Of a DNA stretch of 64,000 nt, positions 30,501 through 39,605 are shown piece by piece. Origin of the DNA: Hydractinia symbiolongicarpus (lineage: Eukaryota > Cnidaria > Hydrozoa > Anthoathecata > Hydractiniidae); contig NC_079886.1 in the NCBI RefSeq assembly GCF_029227915.1, positions 15,478,501-15,542,500 on the forward strand, read 5' to 3'. Each line of letters starts with the position of its first letter. Within the stretch, counting starts at the first letter, position 1. Below the pieces are notes generated by a model. The model saw only the letters and a list, made by a program, of their open reading frames with translations, was not told the DNA's origin and made no database searches. A program made the translations under genes and the position numbers.

Positions 30501-31371
30501 AAATATTTTTTAAGTGAAGTTTAGAATAAACAAGCGAAACTTCAGTGGACCTACCTGGATTTATTAATTAATTTTTGTTTTGAACAATACAATCCATTTA
30601 TTCGAAAAAAAGGACACTTTGAAAAATAAATAATGTCATTGCTAGTTATTATCAAAATTTTTGTAAATTAAAACAATTTAAATCGCAGTTTTAACATCTA
30701 AAATCCACTTTTTGTATCGTTTTGACTTATTTTGCCCATGAATCTGCCATTATTGGTCCCAAAAAGCTTTTCTCAAAAAACTAAATTTGTCACATTTTAG
30801 GGTAGGTTATCTTTGTGCAAAACATTAGAAAAAATAAACCAATCCTCAAAAAATCCATATTTTTAAAATGTTTTGAGTTCTTTTAGCTGACGAATCTGCC
30901 ATTATCGGGCTACAAAAAAAAATTCTATAAAAACTGACCTCGTCACATTTGAGGGTTAATTGTTCTCTGTTTTTTGTGCAAAAAATCAGAATAAATTAAT
31001 AATTAAATCCTGAGAAATGTCCTAAAAACTTTATTGTAGGACTGTTTTGCTAATTTTGTGCATAAATCTGCCATTTTTGAGCTAATTGGATTTCTTTTTC
31101 AAAAAATTGGTCTATTGTTCCCTGTCATTGTGCAAAATCAGAAAATCAGAAAAAACTAATGATCCAATTCTGAGAAAAGCTGGTTAAGCACATACAGACA
31201 CAGGTCAATTTAAAGGACCTCGTCTGCATGGGGTATGTCCAAAAATATATAATGAAAAATAGTATTTAAAAAACCTTTTACCTTCTGTAATTTTTTGGAA
31301 TGATCCATTGAGTAAAATTAAGATAGAAGCTGTCAAACTCAACTTCATGTCACCATGCAAAATAGCATCAC
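414..31371 (-). CDS. STK11IP: STK11IP/LIP1-like protein with C-terminal DEP domain (spliced, partial)
   Basis: Spliced minus-strand gene. Exons, 5' to 3': 31371-31282, 30482-30376, 25633-25559, 25335-25240, 25107-24997, 24412-24347, 23631-23502, 19253-19150, 14582-14493, 14403-14362, 13890-13726, 13414-13292, 13210-13093, 12922-12860, 12015-11812, 11263-11139, 10509-10294, 8895-8609, 7763-7313, 6332-6235, 6022-5938, 5781-5688, 5222-5138, 5052-5013, 3385-3323, 3173-3084, 2734-2618, 522-414. Each is bounded by AG/GT and every junction keeps phase. Vertebrate STK11IP (LIP1) binds the kinase LKB1 and sits on lysosomes. The match rests on domain order and on local blocks such as DHRLKLYL..VYSDA against human DHRLRLFL..VFSDA. 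The first coding exon was not found and the 3' end is off the window. The last four exons (DEP and beyond) could instead belong to a neighbouring gene; phase continuity favours one transcript. The identification is strong for 5013-31371 and moderate beyond that. Confidence 0.82.
680..830. repeat. Short tandem repeats in intron
   Basis: Three diverged copies of a stretch containing AAAAGTTTCGTGGGTATAAA followed by TTTTCGG. No other feature is seen between 523 and 1400. Confidence 0.6.
1401..2155. repeat. ~128-bp tandem repeat array
   Basis: About six diverged units, each starting with a form of GGCCAAAATTGGTCC, at about 1401, 1513, 1641, 1770, 1898 and 2025. Each unit holds AGTATGCTGAACATAATGG and TTTTTGTCACCTAAATGTC. 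The array lies in the intron between the 522 and 2618 exons. The first unit is shorter (112 bp). No coding potential was seen. Confidence 0.85.
2423..2608 (-). repeat. 39-bp minisatellite, in frame with DEP exon
   Basis: Nearly five perfect copies of a 39-bp unit, starting at 2423, 2462, 2501, 2540 and 2579. The unit is 13 codons long. In the frame of the DEP exon it encodes NIPKELILVELSF repeatedly, with no stop until about 2372. It begins just after the predicted donor of the DEP exon, so if that intron is retained the protein would gain a repeat tail. Confidence 0.9.
2618..3385 (-). CDS. DEP-domain exons
   Basis: Three phase-0 exons: 3385-3323, 3173-3084, 2734-2618. Joined, they give a DEP domain: a helix with ARELIDWL, then RREVYNRKEAIQIGQQLI, then DNGVIVHVSKEQVFKDDD and a terminal VFKF. 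DEP domains bind membranes or partner proteins in Dishevelled, PIKfyve, LYCHOS/GPR155 and DEPTOR. The upstream exon ending at 5013 is also phase 0, so these exons can be spliced onto the STK11IP-like gene. Alternatively they belong to a separate gene downstream. The DEP call is firm; the gene assignment is less so. Confidence 0.7.
4448..4571 (-). mobile_element. Short Helitron-like element (copy 1)
   Basis: Read on the minus strand, the element starts TCTATATTATAATACCCG after an A. It ends with a GC-rich hairpin (CCGTGGATTTTTCCACGGG), a short spacer and CTAG followed by T. A|TC...CTRR|T with a terminal hairpin is the Helitron hallmark. At 124 bp it is non-autonomous. It lies in an intron of the STK11IP-like gene; the rest of 3386-5012 shows nothing else. 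Confidence 0.72.
5013..7763 (-). CDS. STK11IP: STK11IP-like exons: conserved C-terminal block
   Basis: Six exons: 7763-7313, 6332-6235, 6022-5938, 5781-5688, 5222-5138, 5052-5013. The first is Ser/Arg-rich, then reads DHRLKLYLIMNVYSDAGEVF, the best single match to human STK11IP in the window. ECLLSFSNKMAYIFAIV follows, matching the human EFMCLVVVSDRRLYLLKV, then a second PH-like region ending EKFLQVLQ (human FLEELLDVLQ). For the 7313 boundary, donor GTAGGT is the choice that keeps phase 0 with the next exon. Confidence 0.82.
8609..8895 (-). CDS. STK11IP: STK11IP-like exon: CxxC zinc ribbon and poly-Ser
   Basis: The exon begins CLKCGTVFLKRDED and continues ACPKCHSNMV, two CxxC knuckles about 18 residues apart. 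This matches FQCLRCGHEF...VCPNCGSDHVV of human STK11IP. A serine run (SSTSSSSSSVSV) follows. The knuckle pair probably binds one zinc ion. Ends in phase 2 at donor GTAAG. Confidence 0.85.
10294..12015 (-). CDS. STK11IP: STK11IP-like exons: acidic linker and PH-like region
   Basis: Three exons: 12015-11812, 11263-11139, 10509-10294. The first is strongly acidic (EINNEEENDLSG, DNDDICDESSQSE), as is the equivalent Glu-rich linker in human STK11IP. The other two encode a beta-rich region followed by EQLESFLEVIRPIEV, aligning with the human PH-like region that precedes the zinc ribbon. The last exon ends at SCE, and GTATGT serves as donor. Confidence 0.78.
12609..12749 (-). mobile_element. Short Helitron-like element (copy 2)
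   Basis: Same family as the 4448-4571 element: TC start, hairpin CCCGTGGTTTTTCCGCGGG, CTAG end, and an A before and T after on the minus strand. It is 141 bp long and has an extra internal segment absent from copy 1. Intronic. Confidence 0.72.
12860..14582 (-). CDS. STK11IP: STK11IP-like exons: LRR cap and Ser-rich linker
   Basis: Six exons: 14582-14493, 14403-14362, 13890-13726, 13414-13292, 13210-13093, 12922-12860. The first two read LSLIDNPICYNRNYR and ITLDGKELDYLD, matching the LRR cap GNPLWFHPEHR and FLLDGKVLSLTD of the human protein. TKAKVRQASI matches the conserved KSRVRVRRASI motif. The rest is Ser/Asn-rich and probably disordered. At 13210 an upstream AG two bases away would break the frame, so the second AG is chosen as acceptor. 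Confidence 0.8.
15924..16193. repeat. Direct repeat flanking a Tigger-like terminus
   Basis: A segment of about 42 bp containing TATTTTCGTCGTGTTATTCA occurs at about 15924-15966 and again at 16150-16193. Just before the second copy lies CAGTAGACGTTCGGTAATTC with TTCGAA-type motifs, resembling Tigger/pogo ends. Probably a decayed transposon insertion. Confidence 0.45.
17227..17622. mobile_element. TTAA-flanked MITE
   Basis: 396-bp element bounded by TTAA on both sides (17223-17226 and 17623-17626). It has long imperfect terminal inverted repeats: left AGGGCACCCGAGGTATAAAA, right the complement of AGGGAACCCAAGGTATAAAA. TTAA target duplications point to the piggyBac or Kolobok superfamilies. 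No ORF, so non-autonomous. It lies in the 14583-19149 intron. A 5'-truncated relative occurs at 34630-34763 and 41012-41145. Confidence 0.75.
18702..18824 (-). other. Possible alternative terminal exon or TE-captured coding fragment
   Basis: A polypyrimidine tract and CCAG acceptor precede 41 in-frame codons (including the stop), reading QHRDEEGTQCYPRSPGYEVV and then YKEHNAEIQYVLL. The composition is more coding-like than the surrounding intron. The ending weakly recalls the C-terminus of PARP catalytic domains (hydrophobic-YxxxxxxxPEYLI). It is phase-compatible with the exon ending at 19150, so it could act as a premature terminal exon. Identity uncertain. Confidence 0.25.
19150..19253 (-). 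CDS. STK11IP: STK11IP-like exon: last leucine-rich repeats
   Basis: Exon of 104 bp starting in phase 1 and ending in phase 0. It contains LVLLDLTANCVIDFQELAPL, equivalent to the human repeat LRHLDLAYNLL followed by ELSPLWLL. The acceptor is TTCAG and the donor GTAAGT. It is separated from the next exon by a 4.5-kb intron. Confidence 0.82.
19954..20065 (+). mobile_element. Short Helitron-like element (copy 3)
   Basis: Begins TCTCTATAATAATAGCTG after an A and ends with hairpin-like CCATGGATTTTTCCACAGG, a spacer and CTAG followed by T. Only the 3' end is close to the other copies; the 5' part is a different subfamily also seen near 19426. Confidence 0.6.
20066..20130 (+). mobile_element. 5' end of another Helitron-like element with (CCGT)n
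   Basis: TCTATATTATAATGCCG starts at the base after CTAG of the previous element, giving a head-to-tail join. A (CCGT)n run of about nine units follows at 20081-20117. The 3' end was not located. A further internal fragment of the family (CCCGTATACGTCTGTCTGTC and on) lies at about 20672-20723. Confidence 0.55.
22590..23110 (+). pseudogene. Non-LTR retrotransposon reverse transcriptase remnant
   Basis: Broken plus-strand frames give LYGSKALAVRHEDLGHLER, then ASLRDRKSSDELRSRL and LLGHLERMEEDYWV. These are typical of the region after the reverse transcriptase domain in LINEs (LYGSETWAV..., SLRDRKSSEELR..., GHVERM). Several stops and frameshifts are present. It lies in the 19254-23501 intron of the STK11IP-like gene. 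Confidence 0.75.
23502..25633 (-). CDS. STK11IP: STK11IP-like exons: leucine-rich repeats
   Basis: Five exons (25633-25559, 25335-25240, 25107-24997, 24412-24347, 23631-23502) each carry about one leucine-rich repeat. Readable repeats include LPLLSVLDLSYNNIADL, LPALESLNLSYNCLTC and VSYLNLGYNAILNVP. The exon at 25335 ends in LRMLICCRS, aligning with LETLICSRS of the human protein. The LRR block of this family is thought to be a protein-interaction surface. The one-repeat-per-exon layout is typical of LRR genes. Confidence 0.85.
26896..27000 (+). mobile_element. Short Helitron-like element (copy 4)
   Basis: Contains ACCCGTATACGTCTTTCATG, GCACGCAATGCGGTATAAAA and the terminal hairpin CCTGTGGATTTTTCCACGGG, then CTAG followed by T. 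The 5' end is mutated (CCTATATT). It sits in the long intron 25634-30375, where nothing else is recognised apart from T-rich tracts. Confidence 0.68.
30376..31371 (-). CDS. STK11IP: STK11IP-like exons: N-terminal segment
   Basis: Two exons, 31371-31282 and 30482-30376. The first begins with a split Gly codon and reads GDAILHGDMKLSL, matching the human stretch SGDVVLSGCSTLSL. The second contains MIYFVFDFIQKVVSFK, matching LQFLFDVLQKTLSLK. An upstream exon carrying the start codon must exist, but no convincing candidate was seen in 31.4-33.9 kb. Confidence 0.78.
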
Positions 31372-33882
31372 CTAAAAATATCAACCATAAATACTATAAC
31401 GAAATTAAATTAAATTTATATGGCCCAGACCACAACCTAAAAATAAAAAGCAACACTGCACATAGATTATTTACTTTTGAGCTGGAGCCTGACCTGCACT
31501 AATTTCAAACTTAAGGCTAGCTATACTTTTGTCACTAGGAACCTTTATAATAAGACAATCATTTTATCATCAGGTGTTTAAGTTTTTCCCTATTGCCTTG
31601 TATAATAATATGTACATTCAATAATTCTTTATTTTTAACCACATGATATAGCCAAGCGACTGGACATTTATGTGAAATGTACCTTATTTTTTTATTGGGT
31701 GAATTAAAAGAAAGAATAAATTTATTGTCACCACCCAATTTGTTAGATTTCTTCAGTTTTAGTATTGAGTTTTATCAGCAAAATTTATGCAAGAAAGAAT
31801 TCCTTTTTGGAGATCTGTTTGTTGTTAATATTAGTGTAAGTAGTAAGTCTTTTTTTACAGTGATGCAACGCAAAAGATTAACAATGTCAGACATATTGCT
31901 GAGAAGACTAGAAATAAGTATCATAACCCCCTCCCCCCTTCCTTCCTTAAGCATATACGCATAAACTTGCCTGGGGCTATCTCAGATTTCATAAACCTTG
32001 AAACAGCTGCAAATTTAACTACATTAGGAACGAAAATTTTCAGACGGAAAAACTTTCGGATTTTTTTTTTGTCTGAAAATATTTCCGTCCAAAATTTGTG
32101 TCTGCTGAAAATTTTTTTGTCCGAAAGTTTGGTTTTTCTAATTTTTTTAAAAAAGGACCAATGCATAGAAATTATATATAGGGTAATTAAAAAACCAATA
32201 AAAACTGCAGTTTTTCAACTTATTATTTTCGTTATTTTCACATTTTACCTGAGGCTCTATTTATAATGTTGGAACGTTAAGACTCTTTTTTAGATCCAAT
32301 TAAATATAAGTACACTATAAATCTTCTAGCCTTCTCTTTGTGTCCTTTACCGTAATCATTACTTTTGAAATTTGGTTAAAATTTGTTCAAAAGGCTTACC
32401 CATACAATTTTAGTTCTTAATGTACTTAGATTGTGCAATTTGGTATCAACATTAACACTTTCTCAGTCATATGCATACAAATATTGTGACTGAGGGAGTT
32501 TACACTAAGTCTAGCAACTGGCTTACCCAGGTGACAACAAAATATTAAAATCTAAATCCCAAGTTCTTTCTATTTTTCCAGTAAAAATTTTTTTGAGAAT
32601 CCTGGACACTTCCAGGACAAAACAGCCAACTATAAAAAATACAATATAATCTTTTGGATTTTTTTTAGAGAAATTTATTTCTCTAAAGTTAAGAACCATT
32701 TAAGTCAACAACTTAATAAAAGCTTCAAAGAATTAACATCTATATGTGCTGTTCTCTAGTAAAATCGAGCGCTTCTATTTTTAATTCGTAATTGTAAAAC
32801 AATAGAATTCCATATTTTGTATTTTTAAAAATACGAATTGCGTATTTAAAAATACGTGTATTTTTAAATACGAATTTCATTTTTGAAATACGAAAATCGT
32901 ATTTAAAAATACGCGTGGTAGAAAAAAGTACACAACAATATTCCTAACTTTTGATCAAACATAATCCCAATTCTAAGCATAATTTGGTTTTAAAATCATG
33001 CTAGCCATATATGTAAAAAGTTTTTAATCTATTTTTTTTTTAGTTCTTATTATTACAAACTGTGTGCAATTTTTCAAGTCCACACTGTCAGGCAACGGAA
33101 AATAAAAAGGTTTAATCGTTTATTTTTTGGTCCATGTATTTTTAAAAGCTTTTTTTCAATGTTTACATTATGCTTTTTTTCATCCATATTTTGAATTTTT
33201 AAAAATACAAAATTCTATTTTTAAAAATAGGTGTATTTTTAAAAATAGAATTTTGTATTTTCTATTTTTAAAAAACACGAATTTCATATTTTCTATTTAT
33301 AAACGAAATTCATATTTCGTATTATTCTACAAAAATACAAAATACGAATTTCTTATTTTTAAAAATATGCATATTTTAAAATAGGAAAACCATATTTTTT
33401 AAAACGAAATTTCCGTATTTCATATTTTTTAATACGAAAAGAGAAGTGATCGACTTTCCTAGAGAGCATCACATAATATAATACTTGTTGTCTGTCTGTA
33501 AGTCAATGTATAACAAGTTTCTTTTTCAAAAAACTGTTTTCTCACAGTTCTCATAGTCACAATAATAAACCTTGCTCAGCTTTTAAAAATCCCCAGGGAC
33601 ACAGTTTTGTAAACCAAAATATACCAAGTCCCTTCTATCTGTGTAGCCATAGCCATTTTAAAGGTCCCTTGTCAACCTCTTACATTAGTTTTCATAGTAA
33701 TTAATTTTAAAGGTTTTTGTGATTTTTTTCCAAAAACGCACAAATTAGTTCCGGAAATAATTCCAAATAGGCCCAATTGCCGAAAATAAAATTTTGCAAA
33801 ATTTTCTTCATTTTCTGAAGTTTTTTAAAAAAAGTCGGATTTAGGCTAGATCTGGGAAAATTTTAATACAAAAAACAACAAT
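31372..33882. other. Region upstream of the STK11IP-like exons
   Basis: Expected to hold the first exon and promoter of the minus-strand gene. One GG|GTAAGC donor-like site follows an ATG near 32395 on the minus strand, but this is too weak to call. A palindromic A/T stretch at 32030-32150 and the foldback element at 32746-33473 are the only structures seen. Confidence 0.4.
32746..33473. mobile_element. Foldback-type element with A/T palindromes
   Basis: The ends form an imperfect inverted repeat: left GTGCTGTTCTCTAGTAAAAT, right the complement of GTGATGCTCTCTAGGAAAGT. The interior is almost entirely short palindromes built from GTATTTTTAAAAATACG-like units in both orientations. No ORF of interest. 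Structure as in Foldback-type DNA elements; superfamily unknown. Confidence 0.6.
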
Positions 33883-34000
33883 ATGTTGTTTCTTTTACTT
33901 ATTTAACATTTGTTTTAACTTAATCAAGTACAATAACTTTCTCTGGGACATTTTCCTTTCTCTGTAAGTTGTTTCAAAATAAATCGCAAATGTCTTTAGT

Positions 34001-34410
34001 CTAAGATGGTGGTTTATTTGCTTTGGCTGATTTCTTTTTCCTTTTATTAGAAAAACCCACATCAGGCTCAACAGCATCTGCAACGGCTCTTGTGATCTTC
34101 AAAAAGAATCCAATGATTATTACGTTCTTTGGTTCACAGTAAACTTTTTCAACAATTTTTTTATATCGGTCCAACACCATATGATTCCACACTGTCCGTG
34201 GCATAGTTGCTGTCACGAAACAAGGTATCTTTAACACTATTTGAAACAAAGGTGATTTTCTGCAGTGTGTTGAAGTGAGTTTCAAAGAAACCGTCGCACC
34301 TCTATCGAGTAAAAACTTCGAAATTTTCCTAGGCAAGTGCCCCACAATTCTTTCCTTATTTCCAATTTTAGATCATACTCGTTGCCAGGTTCATGAAGGC
34401 AAATGGAAAC
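34001..34410 (-). pseudogene. HIRAN-like accessory ORF fragment (copy 1)
   Basis: The minus strand reads HEPGNEYD, then after a one-base frameshift ERIVGHLPRKISKFLLDRGA and later LKIPCFV. The pattern EPxNxYD...VGHxPRxxS..FL recurs in proteins of cnidarian transposons and resembles the HIRAN domain, a DNA-end-binding fold. The 34001-34345 frame is open; the frameshift lies near 34360. The transposon it came from is not clear. Confidence 0.6.
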
Positions 34411-34629
34411 ACATGAAATCCATGAACAACAGTGGAAAATTGGAAAGATCTATTTGTTTTCATAGTCGCATTCTGTCTTTCGGCTGTGTAACATGTTTTG
34501 ATTCTTCTACTAAAATAACAAAATTTACATTCGAATCTGCTTTTGAATGTTAGGTCTTCGAATTTCGAATTTGAGAAGAATCAATGTAATCCACCTTGAC
34601 ACCACTTTTGTTTGTTACTAATGACAGAA

Positions 34630-34763
34630 AATATGAAAATTTGCCATTACTTAAATACAACATCATAACGAAAAGAACTTTTTAAAAATTTAAAAAGACT
34701 TTTTAACCAACTTTTTAAACTCTATAATATAAGCCCAACATCATTTTATACCCCGGGTTCCCT
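34630..34763. mobile_element. Truncated TTAA MITE, copy 1
   Basis: Matches the right half of the 17227-17622 MITE: ATTTGCCATTACT-like start, CCAACATCATTTTATACC, then GGGTTCCCT followed by TTAA. The left half is absent. An identical fragment is at 41012-41145 in duplication copy 2. Confidence 0.65.
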
Positions 34764-35325
34764 TTAACCCTACTAATATTGTGTTGTGGAATATGAAATT
34801 TGATGGGTTGAGTTTAATCAACATTTGGCCTAAAAATAATGACAAACTCATTTGTTCTAAAATTTTCAGGTTTTGAAGAAATCACTTTGCTAAAAAATTA
34901 TACCTATTATTTGTTATTTGGCCAAAATCCATTATTTTCTTTGAAAAGTCTTATCAGCCTTTACTTAAAATTCCTAAATTCTGAAACTCATGCAATTCCG
35001 GGTCTTGGCTGGTACTTTAAAATACTTTGAAAAGAAAGTTATGGTGTATAACTGACCCTCATCTTAAAACTAAAAAAACATGTCAAGAACAGCAATTTGT
35101 TCAGTCATACTGCAAAGCATGTACCTCACCATTTTTTTACTTGATGACTGACTGAATGTAAAAGATAAAATGTAAAAGAGAGAAATAATCAAGGCACTAA
35201 TATTAAAAAATGGAGGTGCCTTTATGGTCAGTGAAACTTGGTTTATAAATAAAATCAAAAGAGAATGTAAAAATGACATTCACTTTATCATAATGCAAAA
35301 AAAAACATAGGCATTTGCAATGTTA

Positions 35326-37047
35326 CAGTCACACCTATGTTAAAGGCCACCTCTCTATAACAACCACCTGCTTATAACGGTCCCTTCAAAGTGCACCACC
35401 CCGATTTTAGTAACAGTTGAATCTGCCTATAGTGACCACCTCACTAACGAGACCAATGGCAACAAGGCTTGGCTCCCTAGTTCCATCACAACATAACAGC
35501 CACTTGAACAAGAATGCTTACTGCTGAAGTAGGTCGTTTATTTTTTTGGTGGTAATTTCATTGTTGGGAACTTTACTATATTCTGCACAATGTTCAATAA
35601 AGCCTACTCACAAGCTACTCACATGTTACATGATTACAATATTTGTTTCTTATTAGCTGTTCTTGTCACATGAAAGTTTTATGAAAACTTTATTTATCTT
35701 GCACAGTGCGCTATATTTAATTGTAAAAAAATACTTACATTTTTAGTGAATATGACACCTCTGGTTGTCAAAAAACAAGTCAAAAAAGTTTTTTTCAGAA
35801 TTTTGAGTTTTAATGATGGGAAGTACTTCAAGTTTTCTTATTATCTTCTTGAATGATTGAGGCATTATGTGAAAGTGGCATCAACACGTGTCAGTGCTAA
35901 TTAAATTAGTGACGGATCAATTATTTTCTACATTTTTTTTAACCCAATCCTTTTAGTTTCACTAAATTTTACAACGACCAGCATTTCTTTAAGATGTCTT
36001 CATTCATTATTTTTGAATTTTTCAACTTCAAATATTTTGTTGAAAAACAATTTTAATTTTGAAGTTGTGTTATAAACTTCAAATACTCTTCTGGTCTGGG
36101 AACCTGCGAGGTAGCAAACATACTTGATGCTGCAAAAATGCAAATACAAACCATAATAAAAAGTAAAGATGAAATACCAAAACAATGAACCAGCTTCACA
36201 AAAGCGTAAAAACATTAAAAAACGCTAATGAAGAAATTAATAATTGAAGGTGAAAATGATTCAGAAATACCACTGCCAGATGCCTTACAGTCAATGGATT
36301 GCTTATTCATGGTGAATGGCCTCAAACACTTTTCATGCGAAACGGTTCACCGAGTCAACATAAACAAAGCTGATTTCTTTAAAAGTTAAGGAGTATGCAG
36401 TATTGTTATTGTAAAATTAGGTTTTCAATACCAAAAATTTTCAGGACCATTTTTTAGTGGATTTGACCATAAATTTAACAGCTTTAACCATAGATCAATT
36501 TGTATGGATAAGGATTTACAATAGAAAAACAAAAACGTTACTTGATCCTAGTGTTTGTGTATGCTAATAAAACATAAAGCATTGACATGTTTCATATCAC
36601 TGGAGTGGCCCACCCATGTTACTACTACAAGCTTTTACAAGAGAATGTAATTGTCTGACGATGCTATGTAATACAAAATAGGTTAGGATAGCACATTATT
36701 AAGGGTCTAGTGATCTTAATACATACATAAAACAATGCAACATTAAACATAATATTCATTTTTCAAAACTGGAGTGACGCCACCCATGTTCCTACTAGGG
36801 TAGAAAATATATGTTTTCTAAGGGTGCCAGTGAGAAGAAACAAGTATTGCATCTTAGACCTGTACCTTCGACTCAAACACATTTACCTTTGTTTGCCAAC
36901 ATCCCAACAACTGTAACATCAAAAACCTGTCCTCGACTTCGAAAACTAGAGATGGCCATTATAGACAGGTTCTCTCTAAAATGGCTGACTGTCTTAAGGC
37001 TAGTATTTTTGGATCCCCTAAGTGGTTGTTACAGACAGGTTTGATTG
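35326..37047. mobile_element. Tigger-like non-autonomous element, copy 1
   Basis: Left end, after TA: CAGTCACACCTATG followed by CTCTATAACAACCACCTGC motifs. Right end: the complement of CAATCAAACCTGTCTGTAAC followed by AACCACTT. Repeated subterminal GACCACCT/CCTRTCTATAA motifs are typical of Tigger/pogo ends. No transposase seen. The right flanking dinucleotide is CA rather than TA, so the boundary is approximate. Confidence 0.5.
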
Positions 37048-38491
37048 CATTTAGCTTTTGTAGTTTAATTACTGAAAAAAAATAATAGTAAAATATGCTT
37101 TAGTATTCAACCGAAATTCAAATTTGCAAGATACTTATTCAAAGATTAGAAAAAAATTGATTTCCAATGAAACAAATGAAAAGAGGGCATCAATCGTACA
37201 AAAATTACTTATTTTAACAGAAAGGTAAAAAGATCTGTTTTATCAGAAATATTATAGGTCATGTCATTAAACTTAATACATGTTTAGAATACGGTATTTA
37301 TAGGTGTTTCAGGTTAAAAAAAAATAATGACATCATTGGGATCAGAAATTACGTCATTTCTCAGGATTGATATTTTTTAAATCTGGTCTATATTTTATCC
37401 CTAGGACCCATATTTCTCCTTAGTAACACCTAAGTAACCACTTTGTAACTAACACACATGTAATAAATGATTTTATAACCAATACAATACAATACAATAC
37501 CTTTTCAATTAGAAATTTTATGCTGCAAAAATTAAAATCCCTTGGCTAATGCCATAAATACTGGCACCTAGGGTATTAAATAGACTCAACATTAATGTGT
37601 TATGTAAGGTTTGACAGCAGAATGATTGTTAAAACTTCTATAAACTTTCTTGTTGATTTTGGCAAGGCAAAGTTATTAGCCTGGTTTCAGATGATCAACA
37701 GAACCAGCCTTACCATGTGTCTTGAACATTGTGTGCAGTTCTCGAAACACATGATCATTTTTAGGTTCTTCCACAGAACGATTCTTATGTCTTCGAAAGA
37801 AATTCATAAGTATGCAACATAATTAAAATACCACAAGTGTCATCAACTCCTTTCTTTGTATACACGTTCTCAAACAAAGGTTACTATTTTAATCTCTGTC
37901 ATTTGCTTTGTGATTGAGTCTTTGATCCCCTTTGATGAACAACTTTATTTTTTCTACATAATAACAAACATCAAAATGAACATTTACAATAATAAACAGT
38001 AATAATTCATGTTATATAATAAGAAAATAAATGTCACTTTCTAAACTGGCTTCAATTATAATGTCAACAATGATAAAATAAAAATGATATTGCACAATGT
38101 CAAAATGATGTGAAGAAAACCAACAATGCAACAACGCAACAAAGCGTTTGGTGTCTTACTGACTTGCTTAAGACTATCATCGACTTTCATGCACCTGAAT
38201 TAATTTCTATCAGGATGACTACCACAAACTTAGAAAACGTAAGAATTCTTCTTTTTTTAATTTTTGGCCTTTTCAATAAAATTTAAGCAAACTACAGTAC
38301 TGACGCTTATCAAAATGTTGTACACAATGTGCTCTCTACCAGCTTGATTACTGCATATGTGAGAGGTCCCGAGCCAAATTTTAAAATCCTTAAAAAAAAA
38401 GCTTTATATATATTCATAAGAAAACTTACCTTTGCCAAAAATGCCTGTAGAACATTTAAATCAAAAAAATATATATAACCAAATATCTTTG

Positions 38492-38916
38492 TGGATGGAT
38501 GGATGGATGGATGGATGGATGGATGGATGGATGGATGGATGAATGGATGGACGGACGGATGGATGGATGTAAAGTGAAGATAGATAGATGTGCATATTTT
38601 ACATGGCTAGCCTCACAAATATCGAGGGATATACCCTGTCTATTATTTCCAAGAGGGGCCATGGCTTAGATGGAGAGTCCTAGAGTATTTAATGCTCATT
38701 TTGAGCTACGCAGACCCAATTAGTAGGGCCCACGCTCTACTAGACAACTCCCGGCAACATCCAACGGCCCACACAGTGTGCCATCTCCCCAATTTCCCTC
38801 ACATGGCTTGGGTTAACCCGGGGCTATGGTAACATTCACTCGCCCATGTTGAATCGCCGTCAAGAGGAATCGAACCGCACAGAGTACGAAAGCTATAACC
38901 ACTAATCTACGGCGCC
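38492..38916 (-). mobile_element. tRNA-derived SINE with (GGAT)n tail, copy 1
   Basis: On the minus strand the head starts GGCGCCGTAGATTAGTGG. It carries an A box (TAGATTAGTGG) and a B box (GGTTCGATTCC), and its ends can pair (GCCGT/ACGGC). This is an RNA polymerase III promoter of the tRNA type, at about 38854-38916. A unique body follows, ending in a (CATC)n simple repeat, seen on the plus strand as (GGAT)n at 38492-38571. The layout is that of a SINE. The exact tail boundary is inferred. Confidence 0.7.
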
Positions 38917-39605
38917 AAAGTGAAAGTGTACCTTCATACCTTCATATCCCTTATGCATGAGAATAAATTATTAAATAATTAATAAATTAAATAATTAGTG
39001 ATAGATAAATGAATGAATTAGTAGTGAAATGTACCTTGTGATTAGAAGAGGAAATGAGAATGTTATACATGCATGAAGAGATTTGGGTCATGCCTTGGAA
39101 ACCATTCACAATATATGATCCATGAGGACATAATATTGTGAAGGGTAACCATAATGTGCATACTCTGGGATAATTACCCTCTTTACCTTGGGCAAGCATA
39201 TTTTGGTGTGCTTTACCTCTTGTTATGATTTATGGGCAGCACACGTTATCTGTTCTGCCTACTTCAATTATTTTCTTACCAAGCATCCAAATTCCCCAAA
39301 TTTACAAATTGCGTTCCATGCGAATGAAGTTGTATGCAAAAAAAGTATCATAATACAATATTCTCTATTAGTAAGTGTGTTTTTACTGAGTTACCAAAAC
39401 AATTAACTCCTACTAGCAAATGCGCGAGACCAGACACAAGCAGCATTGCAAAATATTATGGGCAATTCAAAAAGGATAGCTATATACAGCAAACGAAGTA
39501 ACCTAAACAACAACAGAAAAAGAGATATGAAATAAAAACACATAAACGAAATACCAATTTATTTATTTTCTTTTTTGTTGTTTTGCGTGGCCAGTAGCAG
39601 TCTTG

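Noticed and set aside
36811-37044. 77-codon plus-strand frame in the duplicated unit (also at 43193-43426)
   Set aside because: It overlaps the right end and subterminal repeats of the Tigger-like element and shows no protein features; its presence twice is due to the duplication.
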